The notes beneath the pieces were generated by a model. It ran no database searches. It saw nothing but the letters and a program-made list of their open reading frames with translations, and was not told the origin of the DNA. Below, one piece after another: positions 58,782 to 64,000 of a DNA stretch of 64,000 bases. This stretch comes from Rhodobacteraceae bacterium UBA6213 (GTDB taxonomy: Bacteria > Pseudomonadota > Alphaproteobacteria > Rhodobacterales > Rhodobacteraceae): positions 124,001-188,000 of the forward strand of contig DISJ01000020.1 in the NCBI GenBank assembly GCA_002421605.1, in the 5' to 3' direction. Made by a program: the position numbers and the translations under genes. The number at the start of each line of letters is the position of its first letter. Within the stretch, counting starts at the first letter, position 1.

Positions 58782-58840
58782 GGGGGCCGTCTGCCCCCCT
58801 CGCGGGCCTTGCGGCCCGCTCACCCCCCGAGGATATTTGA
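58781..58840 (+). repeat. REP-like double hairpin with CCCCCCGAGGATATTT tail
   Basis: Two perfect hairpins stand side by side between glgC and glgA: GGGGGGC/GCCCCCC (58781-58799, loop CGTCT) and GCGGGCC/GGCCCGC (58802-58819, loop TTGC). CACCCCCCGAGGATATTTGA follows. Its C run could also pair with the first G run. The tail matches an intergenic element I recall in many Rhodobacterales genomes. It may stabilise or partly end the upstream message. Confidence 0.7.
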
Positions 58841-58865
58841 CTGAAGCAGAAGCGGATTGAGGCGA

Positions 58866-60305
58866 ATGATGGGCGGGCGGGTGCTTTCAGTGGCATCAGA
58901 GGCGGTGCCTCTGATCAAGACCGGCGGGTTGGCCGATGTGGTCGGGGCTTTGCCGGGTGCGCTGGCGCAGTTGGGCTGGCAGACGCGCGTGCTGTTGCCA
59001 GCCTATCCGGGCGTGTTGGCCAAGCTTGGGGCGGCGCGCGAGGTCTGGGCGGCGCCAGAGTTGTTCGGCGGGCCGGGCCGGGTGATGCTGGGCAGCACCG
59101 CAGAGTTTGAGGTGCTGGCGCTGGATGCACCGCATCTGTTTGCGCGCGCAGGCGGTCCCTATAGCGACACAGCAGGCGATTTTGGGGATAACCCAGAGCG
59201 GTTTGCGGCACTTTGCTGGGTGGGCGCAGAGCTTGCGCGCAGCGGTGATGGCGAAGGTTGGCGCCCCGACATTGTGCATGCGCATGACTGGCAGGGCGGG
59301 CTTGCGCCTGCGTATCTTCGCTATCGCAAGATCGACGTGCCCTCGCTTATCACCGTGCACAACATCGCCTTTCAAGGGGTGACGGGCGCCGACCGGCTGG
59401 CATCGCTGCAGCTTCCGCCCGAGGCGTTTGGACCTGACGGGGTGGAATACTGGGGCAATATTTCTGCACTGAAGGCGGGGCTCATGTGTGCGGATTCAAT
59501 CACCACAGTCAGCCCGCGCTATGCGGATGAATTGATGCGGCCAGAGTTCGGGTTGGGCCTGGAGGGGATGATCGCGGCGCGGGCCGGGGTGGTGCATGGC
59601 ATTCTGAACGGTATCGACACGACACTTTGGAACCCTGCGGCGGATGCGGCGATCGTGCCCTTTTCGGGGCGCGCGTTGGCAGGCAAGGGCGAAAACCGCG
59701 CGCGGCTGTTGGCCGAGTTCGAGCTGGCGGCGGTTGCGGGGCCCTTGGCGATTGTTGTCAGCCGCCTGACAGATCAGAAGGGCATCGACCTTTTGCCCGA
59801 AGCGCTTGGCGAGTTTTTGGGGGGCGGCGGCGGGCTTTGCGTGCTTGGCACTGGCGACGCCTGGGCCGAAGAAGCAATGCGCGCCCTTATGGCGCGGTTT
59901 CCGGGGCGGGTAGGCGTGAGGCTTGGCTATGATGAAGGCCTGAGCCACCGGATGTTTGCGGGCGGCGATGCGGTGCTTGTGCCCTCGCGGTTCGAGCCTT
60001 GCGGGTTAACGCAGATGATGGGCCTTCGCTATGGCACGGTGCCGGTCGTATCTGCGGTGGGGGGGCTGGCCGATACGGTGATAGGCGCCACCCCGGCCAG
60101 CCTTGCGGCGAAGGCGGCGACCGGCGTGGTGTTTCACCCGGTTGATGCGCTGGCGCTTAGGCAGGCGCTGCGCAGGCTGGTTGCGCTATATGCCGACCGC
60201 GCGGCATGGGCGGCGCTGCAACGACGCGCGATGAAGGCCAATCTTGGTTGGGATGCTTCGGCGGCGCGCTATGCTGCGCTGTACGAGGGGTTGCGGCGTG
60301 GCTGA
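58866..60305 (+). CDS. glgA: Glycogen synthase (ADP-glucose type)
   Basis: A 479-residue GT5 enzyme that extends alpha-1,4-glucan from ADP-glucose. The N-terminal KTGGLADVVGALPGAL (ADP-glucose binding), VHAHDWQGGLAPAYL, TVHNIAFQG and the C-terminal PSRFEPCGLTQMMGLRYGTVPVV are all present. The ATG at 58866 follows GAGGCG; another ATG is one codon on. Its stop lies inside the start of glgX (eight-base overlap). Confidence 0.94.
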   Translation: MMGGRVLSVASEAVPLIKTGGLADVVGALPGALAQLGWQTRVLLPAYPGVLAKLGAAREVWAAPELFGGPGRVMLGSTAEFEVLALDAPHLFARAGGPYSDTAGDFGDNPERFAALCWVGAELARSGDGEGWRPDIVHAHDWQGGLAPAYLRYRKIDVPSLITVHNIAFQGVTGADRLASLQLPPEAFGPDGVEYWGNISALKAGLMCADSITTVSPRYADELMRPEFGLGLEGMIAARAGVVHGILNGIDTTLWNPAADAAIVPFSGRALAGKGENRARLLAEFELAAVAGPLAIVVSRLTDQKGIDLLPEALGEFLGGGGGLCVLGTGDAWAEEAMRALMARFPGRVGVRLGYDEGLSHRMFAGGDAVLVPSRFEPCGLTQMMGLRYGTVPVVSAVGGLADTVIGATPASLAAKAATGVVFHPVDALALRQALRRLVALYADRAAWAALQRRAMKANLGWDASAARYAALYEGLRRG

Positions 60306-62289
60306 ACGGAAGATTCAACCGGGGCAGACGCAGGCACTGGGCGCAACAGTTTCGGCGGAGGGGGTGACCTTCGCGCTTTTTTCCGCCCATTGCGAGCAGG
60401 TGGAGCTGTGCCTTTTCGAGGGCGGGATCGAGCAGCGCCTGACCCTGCCAACCCGCGAGGGCGACATCTGGGCCGGGTTCGTACCGGGTTTGAGGGCTGG
60501 GGCGGAATACGGCTTTCGCCTGCACGGGCCTTGGGCGCCCAAACATGGCCACCGCTTTGATGTGGCCAAGCTACTGCTTGACCCTTACGCGCGCCAAATC
60601 AGCGCGCCGTGGCGCTGGCAAAGCGGGCTGATGGGGCAGGGGGTCGATACCGCAGCACTTGTGCCAAAATCCGTGGTGCAACCAATGCCGGAGGCCGCGC
60701 CCAAGGCGGTATCGAGACCTTGGGCCGAAACGGTGATCTACGAGGCGCATGTCAAGGGGCTGACGGCGCTGCACCCTGATGTGCCCGAGGCCGCGCGCGG
60801 CCGCTTTGCGGGCCTGGCGGCACCGGTGATGCTCGCTCATTACCGCAGCCTTGGGGTGACGGCGCTGGAACTGCTGCCGGTGCACGCCTTCATCGATGAC
60901 CGCTTTGTGGTGGAGCGTGGGCTATCCAACTACTGGGGCTATCAAAGCCTCGGCTTTTTCGCGCCCGATCCGCGCTATGGCGACATGGCCGAATTTGCCG
61001 CGATGGCGGCTGATTTGCACGAAGCCGGGCTCGAGGTCATCCTTGATGTGGTGTTCAATCACTCGGGCGAAGGCGATGAGGCGGGGCCGACGCTTGCCTT
61101 TCGCGGGCTGGACAACGCAAGCTATTACCGGCTGCGCGAGGGGGGCACTTACGTCAACGACACGGGCTGCGGCAATACGCTGAACCTGTCGCATCCGGCG
61201 GTGCTGCGCATGGTGATGGACAGCCTGCGCTACTGGGCCGCGCTTGGGGTTGATGGCTTTCGCTTTGATCTGGCGACATCCTTGGGGCGCGGGCGTCGCG
61301 GCGAATTCGATGCGGCGGGGCTATTTCTGACCGCGATCCGGCAAGACCCGGTGCTGGCCGGGCTGAAGCTGATTGCCGAACCGTGGGATCTTGGCCCAGG
61401 CGGGTACAGGCTGGGTGGCTTTCCGCACCCGTTTGCCGAATGGAACGACAGGTTCCGCGACGGCGTGCGGCGATTTTGGCGCGCTGAGGCGGGGATGCTG
61501 CCAGAGCTTGCGCGCCGCATCGCAGGCAGCGCCGAGGTATTCGAACCGGGTGGGCGCGGGCCGACGGCCTCGCTCAACTACCTCGCGTCCCATGACGGCT
61601 TTGCGCTGCAAGATATTGTTTCTTATGCGGTTAAGCACAACGAAGCGAATGGCGAAGACGGCCGTGACGGGCATGCCGAGAACTTTTCGGATAATATGGG
61701 CCATGAAGGGCCAAGCCCCGATCCAGCACTTGCCGCGCGCCGCGCCGCACGGGTGCGCGCGATGTTGGCGACGCTTTACCTTGCCCAAGGCAGCGTGATG
61801 CTGCGCGCGGGCGACGAGATTGGGCAAAGCCAGGGAGGCAACAACAATGCCTATGCCCAAGACAACGCGACCAGTTGGCAGGCTTGGCCCGGCGACGCCG
61901 TGCTGAGCGCATTTGTGGCGCGGCTTGGCGCCTTGCGCGCGGCCAATCCGGTGCTGCGCCAGCCAGATTATCTGCACGGGCGGGCGCGCAGCGATGGGCT
62001 GCGCGATCTGGTCTGGCGCTTACCTTCAGGGCGCGAGCCGACGCCCGCCGATTGGCAAGACCCCGGCGCGCATTGCCTGTGCGTGGTGCTGCGGGGTGCA
62101 GCAGAGGCCGCGCATTCGCCGCGCGCCGCCTTTGCCGCCTTTAACGCAGGGCCTGCGTGCACCGTTGTCTTGCCACCGGGCGATTGGATGATGGCGCTCG
62201 ACTCTGCCCGCCCGGATGCACCAGAATCGCCCGCAAGTGGCGAGGCCGACGTGGCGGCGCAATCAGTGCAACTTTTTCTTGCGAGGTGA
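60298..62289 (+). CDS. glgX: Glycogen debranching enzyme
   Basis: A 663-residue GH13 isoamylase-type enzyme that cuts alpha-1,6 branches left by phosphorylase. It has an N-terminal CBM48 (QALGATVSAEGVTFALFSAHCEQVELCLF), then VIYEAHVKGLTALHPDVP, DVVFNHSGEGDEAGPTL, DGFRFDLATSLGR (nucleophile), IAEPWDLGPGGYRLG (acid/base) and NYLASHDGFALQD. The GTG at 60298 has GAGGGG upstream and overlaps glgA by eight bases, so the two are coupled. Confidence 0.94.
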   Translation: MAERKIQPGQTQALGATVSAEGVTFALFSAHCEQVELCLFEGGIEQRLTLPTREGDIWAGFVPGLRAGAEYGFRLHGPWAPKHGHRFDVAKLLLDPYARQISAPWRWQSGLMGQGVDTAALVPKSVVQPMPEAAPKAVSRPWAETVIYEAHVKGLTALHPDVPEAARGRFAGLAAPVMLAHYRSLGVTALELLPVHAFIDDRFVVERGLSNYWGYQSLGFFAPDPRYGDMAEFAAMAADLHEAGLEVILDVVFNHSGEGDEAGPTLAFRGLDNASYYRLREGGTYVNDTGCGNTLNLSHPAVLRMVMDSLRYWAALGVDGFRFDLATSLGRGRRGEFDAAGLFLTAIRQDPVLAGLKLIAEPWDLGPGGYRLGGFPHPFAEWNDRFRDGVRRFWRAEAGMLPELARRIAGSAEVFEPGGRGPTASLNYLASHDGFALQDIVSYAVKHNEANGEDGRDGHAENFSDNMGHEGPSPDPALAARRAARVRAMLATLYLAQGSVMLRAGDEIGQSQGGNNNAYAQDNATSWQAWPGDAVLSAFVARLGALRAANPVLRQPDYLHGRARSDGLRDLVWRLPSGREPTPADWQDPGAHCLCVVLRGAAEAAHSPRAAFAAFNAGPACTVVLPPGDWMMALDSARPDAPESPASGEADVAAQSVQLFLAR

Positions 62290-62291
62290 AA

Positions 62292-63914
62292 ATGCGCTAC
62301 CCGACCCAACCGATCGAAGGCCAGCGCCCCGGCACCTCGGGGCTGCGCAAGAAAACCCGCGTTTTCATGGCGCCGGGGTATCTGGAAAACTTCGTTCAGG
62401 CCACTTTTGATGCCATTGGCGGTGTCGCGGGCAAAGTATTGGTGCTGGGCGGTGACGGGCGCTACTTCGGCCGCGAGGCGGCAGAAACCATCCTCAAAAT
62501 GGCCGCCGCCAATGGTGCCGCGCGGGTGATTTTGGGGCAGGGGGCCTGGCTTTCCACGCCCGCCGCCTCGCATCTGATCCGCCTCAGACGCGCGGATGGC
62601 GGTATCATCCTGTCGGCCAGCCACAACCCCGGCGGGCCGGACGAAGATTTTGGCGTCAAATACAACATCGCCAATGGCGGTCCGGCACCCGAAGCAGTGA
62701 CCGAGGCAATCTTTGCCGCAACCCAGCGACTAACCGAGTATCGCAAGGCCGACGCACCGGATATCGACCTTGACCAACTGGGCGCGCATCAACTGGCGGG
62801 CATGACAGTCGAAATTGTCGATCCCGTCGCGGCATACGCCGATCTGATGGAAACGCTCTTCGATTTTGCCGCCCTAAGGCGGTTGTTCGCCTCCGGTTTT
62901 CGCGCCCGGATCGACAGCATGAATGCCATCACCGGCCCCTATGCAGTCGAGATTTTTGAACACCGGCTCGGGGCAGCGAAAGGGACGGTGGTGCACGCCA
63001 AGCCTTTGCCCGACTTTGGCGGCATGCACCCCGATCCCAACCCGACATGGGCCCACACGCTGATGGCCGAGATGATGCGCCCCGATGCGCCTGATTTTGG
63101 CGCGGCCTCTGATGGCGATGGCGACCGCAACATGGTGCTTGGGCGCGGCATCTATGTCAGCCCGTCCGACAGCCTTGCGGTGCTGGCCGAACAGTTGCAC
63201 CTTGCCCCGGCTTACGCGAATGGGCCGAAAGGTGTGGCGCGTAGCATGCCCACCTCGACCGCGCTGGACCGGGTGGCACAGGCGCTAGGGATTGCTTGTT
63301 TTGAAACGCCGACAGGGTGGAAGTTCTTTGGCAATCTGCTTGATGCCGGCAAAGTCACGCTCTGCGGCGAGGAAAGCTTTGGCACCGGCTCTGACCATGT
63401 GCGCGAAAAAGACGGGCTCTGGGCGGTGCTGATGTGGCTGACGATCCTTGCCCAAACCGGCAAACCGGTTGACGAGGTGCTGGCCGACCATTGGGCACGG
63501 TTTGGGCGCACTTACTACTCACGCCACGACTACGAGGCGTTGCCCGTGGCGATGGCCGAGGCGATGATGGCCGATTTGCGCGCACGGCTTGACGATTTGC
63601 CAGGGCAAGGCGCTGCGGGCCTGCAAGTTTCGGCGGCGGATGAGTTTTCGTATACCGATCCGGTGGATGGCACGGTTTCTGGCGGGCAGGGGGTGCGCCT
63701 GTTCTTTGACGGTGGCGCGCGCGCAGTGTTGCGCCTGTCGGGCACCGGCACCGAAGGCGCGACGTTGCGGCTTTACCTTGAACGCTACGCGCCGGGGCCG
63801 CAGGGTTTGGGCGAAGATACGCAAGCCATGCTCGCACCCGTCGGCGCCACGGTTGAGGCGCTGGTCGGAGTCTGCCGTCTCAGCGGGCGCAAGGGGCCCG
63901 ATGTCGTAACCTGA
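62292..63914 (+). CDS. pgm: Phosphoglucomutase (alpha-D-glucose type)
   Basis: A 540-residue mutase that interconverts glucose-1-phosphate and glucose-6-phosphate, linking glycogen to glycolysis. Motifs: GTSGLRKKT, the phosphoserine loop SASHNPGGPDEDFGVKYN, metal-binding DGDGDRNM, GEESFGTGSDHVREKDGLWA and the phosphate-binding RLSGTGTEGAT. The ATG at 62292 is two bases after glgX; AGGTGA lies just upstream. It ends the glycogen operon in this window. Confidence 0.95.
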   Translation: MRYPTQPIEGQRPGTSGLRKKTRVFMAPGYLENFVQATFDAIGGVAGKVLVLGGDGRYFGREAAETILKMAAANGAARVILGQGAWLSTPAASHLIRLRRADGGIILSASHNPGGPDEDFGVKYNIANGGPAPEAVTEAIFAATQRLTEYRKADAPDIDLDQLGAHQLAGMTVEIVDPVAAYADLMETLFDFAALRRLFASGFRARIDSMNAITGPYAVEIFEHRLGAAKGTVVHAKPLPDFGGMHPDPNPTWAHTLMAEMMRPDAPDFGAASDGDGDRNMVLGRGIYVSPSDSLAVLAEQLHLAPAYANGPKGVARSMPTSTALDRVAQALGIACFETPTGWKFFGNLLDAGKVTLCGEESFGTGSDHVREKDGLWAVLMWLTILAQTGKPVDEVLADHWARFGRTYYSRHDYEALPVAMAEAMMADLRARLDDLPGQGAAGLQVSAADEFSYTDPVDGTVSGGQGVRLFFDGGARAVLRLSGTGTEGATLRLYLERYAPGPQGLGEDTQAMLAPVGATVEALVGVCRLSGRKGPDVVT

Positions 63915-63970
63915 CAAGGGGCCGCCCAAGCACAAAAGCGTCGCCAAATCGGCACGTCTGTAGCGCCGAT

Positions 63971-63991
63971 AATAGGTATTATGTATTATAA
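63971..63991 (+). promoter_or_regulatory. AT-rich, promoter-like patch at window end
   Basis: A tandem GTATTAT repeat (63976-63989) followed by AAAGG stands out in GC-rich DNA 60-75 bases after pgm. It could hold the -10 box of a gene beyond the window. No -35 is convincing. Confidence 0.25.
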
Positions 63992-64000
63992 AGGTCCACC

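Noticed and set aside
1..64000. CRISPR arrays, rRNA, tRNA, insertion sequences
   Set aside because: No spaced direct repeats, no recognisable RNA genes and no transposase were seen; intergenic gaps are too short to hide rRNA.

Overview
The window is high-GC, densely packed bacterial DNA with many ATGA/TGATG gene overlaps. Gene content and order point to an alphaproteobacterium of the Rhodobacterales (Rhodobacter/Roseobacter type): xerD next to aroK-aroB, a glgP-glgB-glgC-glgA-glgX-pgm run, a class II DAHP synthase, a GlxA-type regulator, extended PstC/PstA, a BigR/SqrR-type operator and an intergenic CCCCCCGAGGATATTT element. I saw no rRNA, tRNA, CRISPR array, insertion sequence or prophage. 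It reads as stable chromosomal core with a few specialised modules.

Layout. 1-2.5 kb (minus): three NosL-family Tat-exported proteins (the last cut by the window edge) and a DUF2946 protein, a probable copper-handling cluster. 2.5-3.0 kb: the only long gene-free stretch, a divergent control region with two perfect palindromes. 3.0-5.6 kb (plus): a persulfide dioxygenase-like protein and a SulP transporter behind a BigR/SqrR-type operator. 5.6-17.5 kb: a divergent pair of operons that together encode a dipeptide-type ABC importer, a serine hydrolase, AnmK, MurQ, a GNAT protein, a GntR regulator, a SIS-domain (NagB-II type) deaminase and NagA. This is a near-complete route from imported anhydro-N-acetylmuramic acid (or its peptide) to fructose-6-phosphate. 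17.6-19.9 kb: a phasin and a PHA synthase split in two by an apparent one-base frameshift. 19.9-23.2 kb (minus): a PlcP-like phosphoesterase, a GT21 glycosyltransferase, a DedA protein and a GT2 glycosyltransferase, probably membrane-lipid remodelling, back to back with phoR-pstSCAB-phoU-phoB (23.4-30.7 kb), where pstS has a textbook Pho box.

30.7-39.9 kb: a DUF5765 membrane protein, a P-type ATPase, a CorC-like protein, xerD, a large secreted orphan, a 45-residue membrane peptide, aroK and aroB. 39.9-46.2 kb (minus): a branched-chain amino acid type ABC importer and a GlxA-type regulator. 46.4-51.1 kb: class II DAHP synthase, a PAS protein, yicC, gmk, a gamma-carbonic anhydrase-like protein and a small orphan. 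51.2-63.9 kb: a GH13 glucosidase divergent from a complete glycogen operon.

The strongest candidate for an under-described system is the divergent muropeptide import and catabolism locus at 5.6-17.5 kb, in which an ABC importer appears to take the place of the usual permease (AmpG) or PTS. Other points of interest are the split PHA synthase, the lipid-remodelling block beside the Pho genes, and a repeated design in which each of three ABC substrate-binding protein genes is followed by a strong RNA hairpin before its partner genes.
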